From the NCBI GenBank assembly GCA_040880725.1, contig JBBDHV010000043.1, positions 21,019-85,018 on the forward strand: a stretch of 64,000 nucleotides of DNA, given 5' to 3'. Source of the DNA: DATHWB01 sp040880725 (GTDB lineage: Bacteria > Actinomycetota > Acidimicrobiia > Spongiisociales > ZC4RG35). The notes beneath the pieces are model-generated. The model saw only the letters and a list, made by a program, of their open reading frames with translations. It was not told where the DNA came from and searched no databases. The translations under genes were made by a program, and so were the position numbers. Positions 41,084 to 49,330 of this stretch are shown piece by piece (the stretch's first letter is position 1; each line of letters begins with the position of its first letter).

Positions 41084-41276
41084 CCTTGTAGACCTCGACG
41101 ACCGTCTTGCCTTTGGCTCCGCCCTTGCGGCGTCCCAGCAGGAAGGACAGGGCGACGACGACCACGACGGCAACTCCCGCCATCATTGCGGTGTTCTGAG
41201 CCGACTCTTTTGTCTCGTCGACGAGATGGGTGATCTGGGCGGCTTTGGCTTCGATGTCTGCTGGGGTGATGCTCAT
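41076..41276 (-). CDS. Small single-span membrane protein
   Basis: 66 residues: an N-terminal amphipathic helix (MSITPADIEAKAAQITHLVD), one membrane helix (MMAGVAVVVVVALSFLLGRR) and a basic C-terminal tail ending KTVVEVYKVK. No named family recognised. Its ATG overlaps the stop of the holin-like gene (ATGA), so the two membrane proteins are made together. Confidence 0.75.
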   Translation of the reverse strand: MSITPADIEAKAAQITHLVDETKESAQNTAMMAGVAVVVVVALSFLLGRRKGGAKGKTVVEVYKVK

Positions 41277-41569
41277 GTTTTCGTCATTCTCCATCCGATG
41301 AGTCCGGCGAGGGCGCCGGTGGTGAGCACGGTGAATCCGCGGGCGGCAACCACCCACCATTCGCCGTCGGGAAGGATCTGTCGGTACAGGGCGTAGGCGG
41401 CCAGTCCCGCGAAGAGCGCTGCGACTGCGAACACGAAACCGGCTCCCAGGCCGATTCCGGCGAATCTCCCGAGTGCCTTGGCGGGTTCCACCGTCTCCTG
41501 ACGGAGGTACTGCTTCGACATGTCGACGAGTTCGGTGACGAGTTGGGGCAGTTCTTTCGGATCAGCCAT
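41273..41569 (-). CDS. Holin-X/DUF1469-like membrane protein
   Basis: 98 residues with a helical N-terminus (ELVDMSKQYLRQETVEPAKA) and two membrane helices (FAGIGLGAGFVFAVAALFAG and ARGFTVLTTGALAGLIGWRM). This is the pattern of the actinobacterial Holin-X/DUF1469 proteins, which despite the name are chromosomal and not known to lyse cells. No phage genes surround it. Coupled to the following small membrane gene. Confidence 0.8.
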   Translation of the reverse strand: MADPKELPQLVTELVDMSKQYLRQETVEPAKALGRFAGIGLGAGFVFAVAALFAGLAAYALYRQILPDGEWWVVAARGFTVLTTGALAGLIGWRMTKT

Positions 41570-41659
41570 GCGGCGGAGGGTAGTCGGCGGACCGCGCCAG
41601 ATCGGCTGGCCGAAGACGTCCCGTACGGTCGCGCAGGACGCGGTTGGCCGAAAATCGGC

Positions 41660-41712
41660 GAACTGTGGGCTCTCAGGGCGCTCCAGGAGCCCTGGGAACC
41701 CAGGGTACCCAG
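41660..41712 (+). repeat. Repeat family 1, copy E
   Basis: Well-formed hairpin: GAACTGTGGGCTC and GAACCCAGGGTAC as outer arms, with a perfect inner stem CAGGGC/GCCCTG. It lies between the start of the holin-like gene and the MFS gene, which diverge. Confidence 0.88.
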
Positions 41713-41803
41713 GGCCGCGAGCCGGGGCGGGTGCGTGACTAGTCCGGATGTCGGGCCGTTGGATGGCACCCGGGAGGGGGTCTCGGTCCTATCCTCTCCG
41801 GCC

Positions 41804-43132
41804 GTGAGCGTGGAGGACCTTCAGATCGGCTGGCGCGGTCGCCATGTCGCCGACTCGACCGTGATGGGGCGGCGGTTCACGATCCTGTGGATCGGCCAGA
41901 TGGTCTCTCAGTTGGGCGACCGGATGGCCTACATCTCCATCCCGCTTTTCATCGCCTCTCTGCAAGGTTCGAGCCTCCAGCTCGGCATCGCCTACGCCTT
42001 GGAGAACGCCCCCGTGCTGATCATCGGTCTGGTCGGCGGCGTCTTCATCGACCGGCTGCGGGTTCGCTGGCTGATGATCGCCGCCGATGTGATCCGTGCC
42101 CTTCTCTTTCTGGCACTCGCCGTGGTTGCCGGCGGCGACGTCATCGGCGAACGAACCGGGCAGGTCCTGGTCGTCTTCGCCGTGGCATTCATGGTTGGCG
42201 GACTGACGAACCTGTTCGAGACCGCCCTCCTCACGATCATTCCCGACGTCGTCGAAGGCCGGTTCCTGGCACGAGCCAACGGTCGCATCGCGGCGACGAT
42301 CAACCTCGGCAACATCGCCGGCCCGGCCCTCGCCGGTCTGCTGGTGGCCGCGACGTCGAGTTTCACCCTGGTGTTCGTGATCGACGCCCTCACGTTCGTG
42401 GTCTCCGCGGTCAGCCTGCTCATGATCGGACGGATCGACACCGAACGCCTCGCCGCCACCAACACCTTCCGGTCGGATCTGCTCACCGGCCTCCGCTACG
42501 TCTGGAACGAGGTGCGCCTCCGGGTGACCACGATCGCGGTCGCGATCGCCAATCTGGTGGTGGGCTTCATCGAGGCGACCTTCGTGCTCATCGCGGCTCG
42601 CGAGGAGCTCGTCGGCGCCACTGAGGACTGGCAGCTGGGCGTGCTGTATTCGACGTTCGGCCTGGGAGCGATCGTCGGTTCTGTCGTCGCCCCCCGTGTG
42701 GCCCATTTCATCGGGCTGGGCAAGACCACGGTGGTCGGCATGATCGGCTTTCCGATCGGATTCATCCTCTTCGTCGACACCCCGTTCTCGTTGCTCGGTC
42801 TCATCTACCTGTTCATCGCGTTCCTGATGCTCATGCTGATCAACGTTCCCATCGCGACGATCCGCCAGGCCTACACGCCGGCCATCCTGCGAGGCAGGGT
42901 GATCGCCGCGGCACGCGCCATCGGGTGGACGACCCTCCCGCTGGGGGCCCTTCTGGGCACTGTCGTCGCAGAGGCGACAGGACAGTTCGTGACGATGGCC
43001 CGGTGGTGTGCGGTCGTCATCCTGATCGCGGGGCTCGCACTTCTCCCCACGAAGGTGTGGCGGGACACCTTCGGTGCCGGGCGGGGCAGGCGGGTCCAGC
43101 CGAGCACCGGTCGCAAGGTGCTCGAGATCTAG
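41804..43132 (+). CDS. MFS transporter
   Basis: Major facilitator of about 442 residues with twelve predicted membrane segments. The first helices (FTILWIGQMVSQLGDRMAYI) and the loop GGVFIDRLRVRWLMIAADVI, carrying the RxxxxxAD motif, resemble the MefA/enterobactin-exporter branch of drug and macrolide efflux pumps. The substrate is unknown. GTG at 41804 begins SVEDLQIGWRGRHVADSTVM; the internal ATG at 41864 is possible and would remove 20 cytoplasmic residues. It is monocistronic, with copy E of repeat family 1 upstream. Confidence 0.88.
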   Translation: MSVEDLQIGWRGRHVADSTVMGRRFTILWIGQMVSQLGDRMAYISIPLFIASLQGSSLQLGIAYALENAPVLIIGLVGGVFIDRLRVRWLMIAADVIRALLFLALAVVAGGDVIGERTGQVLVVFAVAFMVGGLTNLFETALLTIIPDVVEGRFLARANGRIAATINLGNIAGPALAGLLVAATSSFTLVFVIDALTFVVSAVSLLMIGRIDTERLAATNTFRSDLLTGLRYVWNEVRLRVTTIAVAIANLVVGFIEATFVLIAAREELVGATEDWQLGVLYSTFGLGAIVGSVVAPRVAHFIGLGKTTVVGMIGFPIGFILFVDTPFSLLGLIYLFIAFLMLMLINVPIATIRQAYTPAILRGRVIAAARAIGWTTLPLGALLGTVVAEATGQFVTMARWCAVVILIAGLALLPTKVWRDTFGAGRGRRVQPSTGRKVLEI

Positions 43133-43139
43133 CTCTAGC

Positions 43140-43571
43140 TCAACTCTCGGGGGTGCGCGGCTTGCGTCCTTCGACTCCCCCCGCACCTCTTGGAAGGTCG
43201 GGAAGTTCGCTACGGATGGGTCGGGGCGGCTCCGTGCCGTACCGGCGGCCGACGTAGGCTGTGATGGCAGTGATCAAGCCGAGACCGAGGACCTCGACCA
43301 CCCGCGTCCGCCCGTAGCGGAGGCAGTCCGCTTGGGTGGCGGCGCCGGGGATGTCGGGGTCGAACTCGCCTGCGAAGACCATCGCGAAGCCCGTTCCGCA
43401 GTCGATCCTGGACACGTAGAGCACGCCGTCGCGCTCGGTCTCCGAGTAGACGATCGACTGCGGCTGAAACGCCAGCCACAACGCGAACACCGCCATGGCG
43501 ACAGCGAGGAGATACCAGGTCTTGCGGGCGAGCATGTGACGCCCACGATATGCGAGATCCGGACCTTTCAT
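43140..43571 (-). CDS. Membrane protein of unknown function
   Basis: 143 residues with two membrane helices: KTWYLLAVAMAVFALWLAFQ near the N-terminus and VEVLGLGLITAITAYVG. The extracytoplasmic segment between them carries two cysteines (RIDCGTGFAMVF and TQADCLRYG), which could form a disulfide. The C-terminal tail is cytoplasmic and rich in Pro and Arg. ATG at 43571 or the internal ATG at 43535. No known domain; the gene converges on the MFS gene, with seven bases between stops. Confidence 0.75.
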   Translation of the reverse strand: MKGPDLAYRGRHMLARKTWYLLAVAMAVFALWLAFQPQSIVYSETERDGVLYVSRIDCGTGFAMVFAGEFDPDIPGAATQADCLRYGRTRVVEVLGLGLITAITAYVGRRYGTEPPRPIRSELPDLPRGAGGVEGRKPRTPES

Positions 43572-43623
43572 GTCGGGCCAGATCCATCAAGGGGACACCC
43601 GATGCCGTCGATACAGACTCTGC

Positions 43624-46101
43624 ATGAACGACCAAGGACATGCGTCCTCGCCTGACATCTTCGGCGCGCCGGCCACGCCAATCAGTCTCGAACAGCACCT
43701 GTTGCACCGCGTCCGACTGTTTGCCGCCTCGGTCGCCGCGGCGGTCTTTGCCGTCTTCGCGTATGCATGGGAGTGGCCGGGGGGTTGGCTGATCGTCGCG
43801 CTCGCCGCCTACGAGATGGGTCACGCCGCCTACCACCTCCGCCGCACCCGCCCCCTGTGGGCAACGCTTCTCACCGACATCCTCGTGGTGTCTCTGGCCA
43901 TCGCCCTGGTGCGTCCCCCGGCAATGGCCGTCATCACGCCCGCCGTCTACTTGGTGAGCGCTCCGATGTTGCTCACTGCGGGTCACACCGCCCGGAGGCT
44001 GGCGATCACTGCGGTGGCCGCGACGAGCCTCGCCACCTACACGATCTTCGAGTGGCCGGCGGCAGTCGATTGGACCGCGCCTCGCACGCTCTTGATGGTC
44101 TCGTCGTTTCTATTGATCTTCGGTCCGCTGATCCTGTGGATGATTCAGGCAACGACACGGCAGACAGTCGGACAGGAAACAACCCGGTTGGAACTCGAAG
44201 CAGCCCGCGCCCGCCTCGAGGATGTCTTTCGTCGCGCGCCGGTCGGCATGGAACTGACCGGCATCGGCCCGACGCAGTTCCTGGCGGTGAACCCTGCCTT
44301 CTGTGACTTCGTGGGTTATACGGAGCAAGAATTGCTTACGATGTCGGTCCGCGACGTCGTCCATCCCGCCGACCTCGCCGCGGGTTTTCCCTTCGCCGTC
44401 CAGGTCGCGGCCGGCACGCTGGATCTCTTCGAAGAGGAACGTCGCTACATCCACGCCGACGGTGGTATCCGATGGGCGAACTTCAGTTTGTCGGTGATCC
44501 ACGACGACGACGGAGTCCCCCAGTACGCCATCGGCCAGGTCCAGGACATCTCGCGTCGCAAGGCGGCCGAAGCCGAACGCGATCTGCTGCTCGAACTCTC
44601 ACTGGCGATCGCCGGAGCTTTGACTGCCGAAGAAGCGATGCGCTCGGTGCTGGCAGGGCTGTGCGCCGCGGGCGGTTGGTCGATCGGAGTCCTGTGGGTG
44701 CCTTCCGGCGACGTGATGAAGCGGGACCACACGTGGGCAGCGCACCCTGGCTTCGACCAGTGGGAGGAGACCACCCGAACACTGAATGTCGGCGACGGTT
44801 TCGTCTGGACGGTCGCCGAGGCCCGCAAGCCGATCGAAGTGGCGTCGATCGCAGAAGACCGCCATTTCATCGGCAAGGCCGACGCCGCCGCGATCGGAAT
44901 CGACGTCGCTCTTGGGATCCCCGTGCTCGCGGGCGACGAGGTGGTGGGCGTGCTGCTCCTGCTCGGCAGCCCCTCGGTGAACCCCGACGGAGATCGGACC
45001 ACGGTGAGTGCGGTGGTCACACATCTCGGACAGGCAATCGCAGTGCGGCTCGCAGAGGAGGAACGTGATCGGCTGGCAGCGATCCTCGAGCATTCGACAG
45101 ACTTCGCCGGGCTCACAGACCCACAGGGCAGAGTGCGTTACATCAACCCTGCGGGCCGCGCCATGTTGGGCATCGACCCTGACGAGGATGTCGCGACACT
45201 CCGGGTTCGTGACTTCCATCCGCCGGAGGATGCCCAGCGTCTCATCGATGAGGTGACGCCGGAGGTCCTACGGAAAGGGGCCTGGCGGGGCGAGGCGACC
45301 CTTCTCACCAGAGAGGGCCGGACCATCCCGATCTCCCAGGTGATTCTCGCCCATCGCACGACTGACGGGAAGGTGTCGTATCTGTCGACGGTCGCCCGCG
45401 ACATCAGCATGCAGAAGGCGCTCGAGGAGCAACAAGCCGAGGCGATCCGATCGAAGGACGAGTTCATTGCTTCGGTCAGCCATGAGCTGCGGACCCCTCT
45501 CACCGCGGTTCGAGGCTTCGCCGAGATCCTGCATCAGTCCGGCGAGGATCTGACCGTAGACGAGCGGGAGGAGATGCTGGCGGCGATCGCGTCCGAGTCC
45601 GCCGACGTCAGCGACATCGTCGAGGATCTGCTGGTGGCTGCCCGCTCGGACATCGACCAGCTGACGATCAATCCGAAGCTGATCGACATCGCTCCCCTCA
45701 TTCGGGAGACGGCAGCTCGCGTGCGCTGGGGCAACAAGGTGATCGAAGTGGACGTTCCCGAGTTGGTGGCGCTCGTCGACCCGCTCCGGCTCCGGCAGAT
45801 TCTCCGCAATCTGATGGTGAACGCGGTCCGCTACGGCGGCGACACGATCCGAATCACCGCCGGCCAGGTCGGTCCCCATGTGCTCGTCGAGGTGGCTGAC
45901 GACGGCGAGGGCATCACCCACGAGTTCCGGGAGGACATTTTCGCCCCGTACCGCCGTGCCCACGACCGGGCCGGACTCCCCGGCTCGGTGGGCTTGGGAT
46001 TGGCCGTTTCCCGCCGCCTGGCCCGCCTGATGGACGGCGACCTGACCTACTCCTCCATTGACACCTGGACCACCTTCGCCCTCCGCCTTCCCCGTTTTTA
46101 G
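43624..46101 (+). CDS. Multidomain sensor histidine kinase
   Basis: 825 residues: five or six N-terminal membrane segments (to about residue 180), a PAS domain (about 200-310, RAPVGMELTGIGPTQFLAVN), a GAF domain (about 325-470), a second PAS with PAC (about 475-600), a HisKA domain with His620 in SVSHELRTPLTAVRG, and a HATPase with N box RNLMVNAVRYGG, DDGEGI and GSVGLGLAVSRR. No receiver or response regulator is adjacent, so the partner is unknown. The last codons TTT TAG come from a solo copy of repeat family 2, so the C-terminal Phe and the stop are repeat-derived. Confidence 0.93.
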   Translation: MNDQGHASSPDIFGAPATPISLEQHLLHRVRLFAASVAAAVFAVFAYAWEWPGGWLIVALAAYEMGHAAYHLRRTRPLWATLLTDILVVSLAIALVRPPAMAVITPAVYLVSAPMLLTAGHTARRLAITAVAATSLATYTIFEWPAAVDWTAPRTLLMVSSFLLIFGPLILWMIQATTRQTVGQETTRLELEAARARLEDVFRRAPVGMELTGIGPTQFLAVNPAFCDFVGYTEQELLTMSVRDVVHPADLAAGFPFAVQVAAGTLDLFEEERRYIHADGGIRWANFSLSVIHDDDGVPQYAIGQVQDISRRKAAEAERDLLLELSLAIAGALTAEEAMRSVLAGLCAAGGWSIGVLWVPSGDVMKRDHTWAAHPGFDQWEETTRTLNVGDGFVWTVAEARKPIEVASIAEDRHFIGKADAAAIGIDVALGIPVLAGDEVVGVLLLLGSPSVNPDGDRTTVSAVVTHLGQAIAVRLAEEERDRLAAILEHSTDFAGLTDPQGRVRYINPAGRAMLGIDPDEDVATLRVRDFHPPEDAQRLIDEVTPEVLRKGAWRGEATLLTREGRTIPISQVILAHRTTDGKVSYLSTVARDISMQKALEEQQAEAIRSKDEFIASVSHELRTPLTAVRGFAEILHQSGEDLTVDEREEMLAAIASESADVSDIVEDLLVAARSDIDQLTINPKLIDIAPLIRETAARVRWGNKVIEVDVPELVALVDPLRLRQILRNLMVNAVRYGGDTIRITAGQVGPHVLVEVADDGEGITHEFREDIFAPYRRAHDRAGLPGSVGLGLAVSRRLARLMDGDLTYSSIDTWTTFALRLPRF

Positions 46102-46145
46102 CGGGGCAGCGCCACACGAATAGAGCGGAACGCAGACCAGAACGG
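46095..46145 (+). repeat. Repeat family 2, solo copy
   Basis: 51-bp unit, TTTTTAGCGGGGCAGCGC to AACGCAGACCAGAACGG, matching the right copy of cassette 2 (read on the minus strand) at 44 of 51 positions without gaps. The differences cluster in the middle. It starts inside the last codon of the histidine kinase and provides its stop. Confidence 0.9.
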
Positions 46146-46290
46146 GTTGGCGGTCCGAACTCACTTCGCCTCGAGTCGCGTCATGAGAGGGGACGCAAAG
46201 ATCAGAAAAAGCGACCCGGCTCGGTGTTCGTGGCGGTATCAAACCTTCCGCTCGTCGCGGCTCGCGAGTGTCCTGTGGCATGATCGGGAC

Positions 46291-47043
46291 ATGTGTGTAG
46301 ATCATGACGCCCGACTGCCGGCGCTTCCCGAAGGCAGCCACCCAACGAGTCACGACCGCTTGGTGCTCGACGCCGCCGACGGCAATCGATTCAATGCGTT
46401 TGCCGCCCGCCCCGCGCCGCGGGCTTCGAAAAAGTCCGTCCTGGTTCTCCCCGACGTGCGCGGGCTTTTCGGCTTCTACGAGGACCTCGCCTGTCAGTTC
46501 GCGGCCCACGGCTATCCGTCGCTGGCGATCGACTACTTCGGGCGTACTGCGGGGACCGACGACCGGTCCGAGAGCTTCGCGTTCATGGATCACATCGCCC
46601 AAACGACTTCCGAGGGCCTCAACGCCGACATCGCCGCAGGCATCGACCACCTCCGGTCGAACGAGTCGAGCTCGGAGGTGTTCGTGGTCGGCTTCTGCTT
46701 CGGCGGCAACATCGCCTGGGGTTCGGCAACCCACGGCCACGGCCTGTCAGGCGCGATCGGGTTCTACGGCAAGCCCGAGGCGGACCGGCCGGCCGGCGAC
46801 GGGGCGATCTGGGACCGCTGCCATCTGATCGAATGCAAGGTGCTCGCGCTGTTTGGCGGGGCCGACCCAGGGATCCCGCCAGAGAACATCGGGCGTTTCC
46901 GCCAGGCACTCGACGCGGCGGACGTCACCAATGAGGTGGTGTCATATCCGGATGCCCCGCATTCGTTCTTCGACCGGAAGCAAGCCGACTTCTCGGTGGA
47001 ATCGCTCGACGCCTGGAATCGGATGATCGGATTCATCGGGTGA
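46291..47043 (+). CDS. Dienelactone hydrolase family protein
   Basis: Alpha/beta hydrolase of 250 residues of the DLH family. The nucleophile is Cys in VVGFCFGGNIAW, as in true dienelactone hydrolases; the acid is in ALFGGADPGIPPENI and the His in DAPHSFFDRKQADF. Other motifs are LPDVRGLFGFYEDLACQFA and AIDYFGRTAG. DLH proteins open lactone rings in chlorocatechol breakdown, but no such pathway is nearby, so a related esterase role is equally likely. A strong terminator follows. Confidence 0.9.
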   Translation: MCVDHDARLPALPEGSHPTSHDRLVLDAADGNRFNAFAARPAPRASKKSVLVLPDVRGLFGFYEDLACQFAAHGYPSLAIDYFGRTAGTDDRSESFAFMDHIAQTTSEGLNADIAAGIDHLRSNESSSEVFVVGFCFGGNIAWGSATHGHGLSGAIGFYGKPEADRPAGDGAIWDRCHLIECKVLALFGGADPGIPPENIGRFRQALDAADVTNEVVSYPDAPHSFFDRKQADFSVESLDAWNRMIGFIG

Positions 47044-47062
47044 TGGCCCAGACACACGAAAG

Positions 47063-47098
47063 CGCCCCCGGGCCGTCATCTCTGACGGCTCGGGGGCG
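47063..47098. terminator. Bidirectional hairpin terminator
   Basis: 16-bp stem with one mismatch, CGCCCCCGGGCCGTCA against TGACGGCTCGGGGGCG around a TCTC loop. It lies between the convergent ends of the hydrolase and csbD genes and could serve both. Confidence 0.7.
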
Positions 47099-47157
47099 TG
47101 ATCTGAGTTTCGGGATCCAGTGCGCGGTCTTCCGAATCTCAGAATTCGTCCAGGCGC

Positions 47158-47355
47158 TCAGTCCTCGTCGAGGCGACTGCGAATGGCCTCTTCGGACTCG
47201 CCGGTCTTTTCCTTGATGCGGCCCACCATCTCGTCGTAGTTGCCTTCGGCGACATCGAGGTCGTCGTCGGTGAGGTCGCCCCAGCTCTGCTTGACCTTGC
47301 CCTTGAGCTGGTCCCATCGACCTTCCCACTTGGTGTCGGTTCCTTCGTTGAACAT
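47158..47355 (-). CDS. CsbD-family stress protein
   Basis: 65 residues, all of the CsbD domain: WEGRWDQLKGKVKQSWGDLT, then DDDLDVAEGNYDEMVGRIKE and a KTGESEEAIRSRLDED end. CsbD-like proteins are small, hydrophilic and stress-induced; the biochemical role is unknown. The ribosome site GAAAGGGGATCGAA before the ATG is nearly identical to that of the expanded paralogue near 62809. Confidence 0.92.
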   Translation of the reverse strand: MFNEGTDTKWEGRWDQLKGKVKQSWGDLTDDDLDVAEGNYDEMVGRIKEKTGESEEAIRSRLDED

Positions 47356-47450
47356 TTCGATCCCCTTTCGATCGATTGTTGCCTCTCCTTTGCCCGGGGC
47401 CGGGCTGTTTCAAACGTGCTTCGGCGCTCGTTGTTCAAGACCCCGAAACA

Positions 47451-47484
47451 GCAGAGAGGGCACCGCGTGTGCGGTGCCCTCTGC
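47451..47484. terminator. Hairpin terminator downstream of the membrane-anchored gene
   Basis: Stem GCAGAGAGGGCACCGC with GCGGTGCCCTCTGC, one bulged base, GTGT loop. It follows the 47504-47776 gene on the minus strand by about 20 bases. Confidence 0.65.
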
Positions 47485-47503
47485 TCTACCGGTCCTCCCC
47501 TGG

Positions 47504-47776
47504 TCAGGGAGCGACGGTTGTCGGCGTATCGGCGGGAACGGTCGTCTCCGCCGGGAGGGTGGTCTCAGTCGGCGACGTGGTATCGCCGGTGGTGCCGCCC
47601 TCGCCATCGTTCGCAATCATCCACGCCGCGATCGCTATCACCACGATTGTCAGTAGAACGGCGAATGCCATTCCACCGGTGTTCCGTCGAGGTGTCGTGA
47701 CGTCGTTGTCGTAGCGAGGGTTCCTGACATCGTCGTCGCGACGGGTCGGGGGGGTTGCTCTGGGGTCAATAGCCAT
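47504..47776 (-). CDS. Small Thr-rich membrane-anchored protein
   Basis: 90 residues. A basic N-terminal region (RNPRYDNDVTTPRRNTGG), one membrane helix (MAFAVLLTIVVIAIAAWMIA), then a Thr/Pro/Glu-rich, low-complexity external tail repeating ETT and PAETT motifs. Such a tail could be O-mannosylated by the pathway served by the mannosyltransferase at 17268; that is speculative. No known domain. A ribosome site AGGAGGAG precedes the ATG. Confidence 0.75.
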   Translation of the reverse strand: MAIDPRATPPTRRDDDVRNPRYDNDVTTPRRNTGGMAFAVLLTIVVIAIAAWMIANDGEGGTTGDTTSPTETTLPAETTVPADTPTTVAP

Positions 47777-47846
47777 GCGTTACTCCTCCTTTGGAGTGGT
47801 GCCGCCATTCGTACCCGCTGGTTTCGCCGCGTATACCTGCTCTCGG

Positions 47847-48704
47847 TCAGGTGAACGCCTTGTCGGTGCTCATCGCCTGCAGTTCGAAGATCGTTCCCTC
47901 GGGCAGAGGGAGCGGAAGTCGGACGGGCACAGCTTCGAGCCGCGGCTCGAGCGTGGGGTGACCTCGGACGATGTCGGCGTTGAACGCGTCCAGGTCTGTC
48001 GGGGTCCGGTAGAGAGGCCAAGCGTCGACGGCGGCGACGTCCCACAGGAGCAGACGGCGAGGCCGAGAGGATGTGTTCGATGCGGACCCGTGGAGCGTCC
48101 GTCCGTGATGGATCGAGATGCCACCTGCACCCACTTCGACCGGGACCGCCCGTGCGAGGTCGACCGGTGCCCGCGACGGAGACACCGCACCCACGAACAC
48201 ACCGTCGGAATGGTGATCGAGTATTGGACCCCGGTGTGATCCAGGCACGACGAGCAGAGCCCCGTTGTCAACTGTGGAGTCGTCGAGGGCCACACCGAGT
48301 GCGAGCACATCGTCGTTGGTGTGGGGATGGAACGCGAAGTCCTGATGCCACTCGACCGGAGAGCCCCCCTGGCCGGTCTTGAGGTTCAGCTTGGATCCGA
48401 GTGCCCGGATGTCGGGTCCGATCAGAGACTCGATGATGTCGAGAATCGGGTCGCTGCGAAGCAGTTCGTCGAAGAACGGATGGGCTTTTGCCGGGCTCTT
48501 GATGCGACGCAACCTCGGGTTCTCGGCGGAGTGGTCCGCTTCGAGGTCGAAGGTGGAGTCGCTCTGGCGCACCGACCGTGATCGCTCCACAAACTCTTGG
48601 ACGATTCTCCGCCCCTCCTCGACCTGCGCGGGGCTGAGTACGCCGTCGACGGTGACGAAGCCCTCGGTCTGATACCGGTAGATCTGACTGGTGGTGAGTG
48701 ACAT
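47847..48704 (-). CDS. Phytanoyl-CoA dioxygenase family protein
   Basis: Fe(II)/2-oxoglutarate-dependent oxygenase of 285 residues of the PhyH family. The iron ligands are His and Asp in PVEWHQDFAFHPH and the distal His in HHGRTLHGSASNTS, with an Arg two-oxoglutarate contact in SSRPRRLLLW. It begins with YRYQTEGFVTVDGVLSPAQV, typical of PhyH proteins. Hydroxylation of a small hydrophobic or betaine-like substrate is possible; the substrate is not predictable. No partner genes. Confidence 0.9.
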   Translation of the reverse strand: MSLTTSQIYRYQTEGFVTVDGVLSPAQVEEGRRIVQEFVERSRSVRQSDSTFDLEADHSAENPRLRRIKSPAKAHPFFDELLRSDPILDIIESLIGPDIRALGSKLNLKTGQGGSPVEWHQDFAFHPHTNDDVLALGVALDDSTVDNGALLVVPGSHRGPILDHHSDGVFVGAVSPSRAPVDLARAVPVEVGAGGISIHHGRTLHGSASNTSSRPRRLLLWDVAAVDAWPLYRTPTDLDAFNADIVRGHPTLEPRLEAVPVRLPLPLPEGTIFELQAMSTDKAFT

Positions 48705-48838
48705 GTTTTTCCCTCCTCGGGCCGAACATAATCCTGCCTCCCTTGTGAATGGTCAGCAGAATTGACATTTCCTGTGTCCGGAGAGAATTCCCGAGAAGGT
48801 GTCAGTGGAGGGTCCGGGCTGTGGTGTCGTAGGGGTGC

Positions 48839-49330
48839 ATGCAAGTGTCAAAGGTCGAACTGGATGGACAGGACGGTAGCTCCGATGCTGCCGTGTACCG
48901 ACGCAACGCGGACGATCTCGTCCGCTTCGCGACGGTCCTGGTCGGTCCCGACGACGCCCAGGACGTGGTGTCCTCGGCGTTTGGACGGTGCATGGCGTCC
49001 CGCCAGTGGGACGACGTCATCGACCGGCGCGCCTATCTGTTCCGCGCCGTGTCGAACGAGGCGAAGAACCTGAAACGATCTGCGGCGCGGCGGCGCCACC
49101 GGGAACAGGCGGCACCGATCGAGCGGACCATCGAGGTGAGCATCCCGCGGCCCGACGTCCGCGCGGCGATCGAAGACCTGAGCGTCCGCCAGCGCGCCGT
49201 GGTCTACCTGACGTACTGGCACGACATGTCCGAGGCGATGGTCGCCGCCCACCTCGGTGTGAGCGCCGGCACCGTCCGCCGCCACCTGGACAGAGCACGA
49301 AAGAAGCTACGGGAGGTCCTCGATGAATGA
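48839..49330 (+). CDS. ECF RNA polymerase sigma factor
   Basis: 163 residues with sigma region 2 (YRRNADDLVRFATVLVGPDD, then DVVSSAF and RAYLFRAVSNEAKN) and region 4 (DLSVRQRAVVYLTYWHDMSE, then VAAHLGVSAGTVRRHLDRAR). The start is ATG at 48839. Its stop overlaps the following membrane protein by eight bases, the classic layout of an ECF sigma and its anti-sigma factor. It could direct transcription of an extracytoplasmic response; no target promoter was identified. Confidence 0.92.
   Translation: MQVSKVELDGQDGSSDAAVYRRNADDLVRFATVLVGPDDAQDVVSSAFGRCMASRQWDDVIDRRAYLFRAVSNEAKNLKRSAARRRHREQAAPIERTIEVSIPRPDVRAAIEDLSVRQRAVVYLTYWHDMSEAMVAAHLGVSAGTVRRHLDRARKKLREVLDE

Noticed and set aside
41273..41569. 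Phage lysis gene (holin)
   Set aside because: Holin-X-like proteins are widespread chromosomal membrane proteins; no endolysin or phage structural genes nearby.
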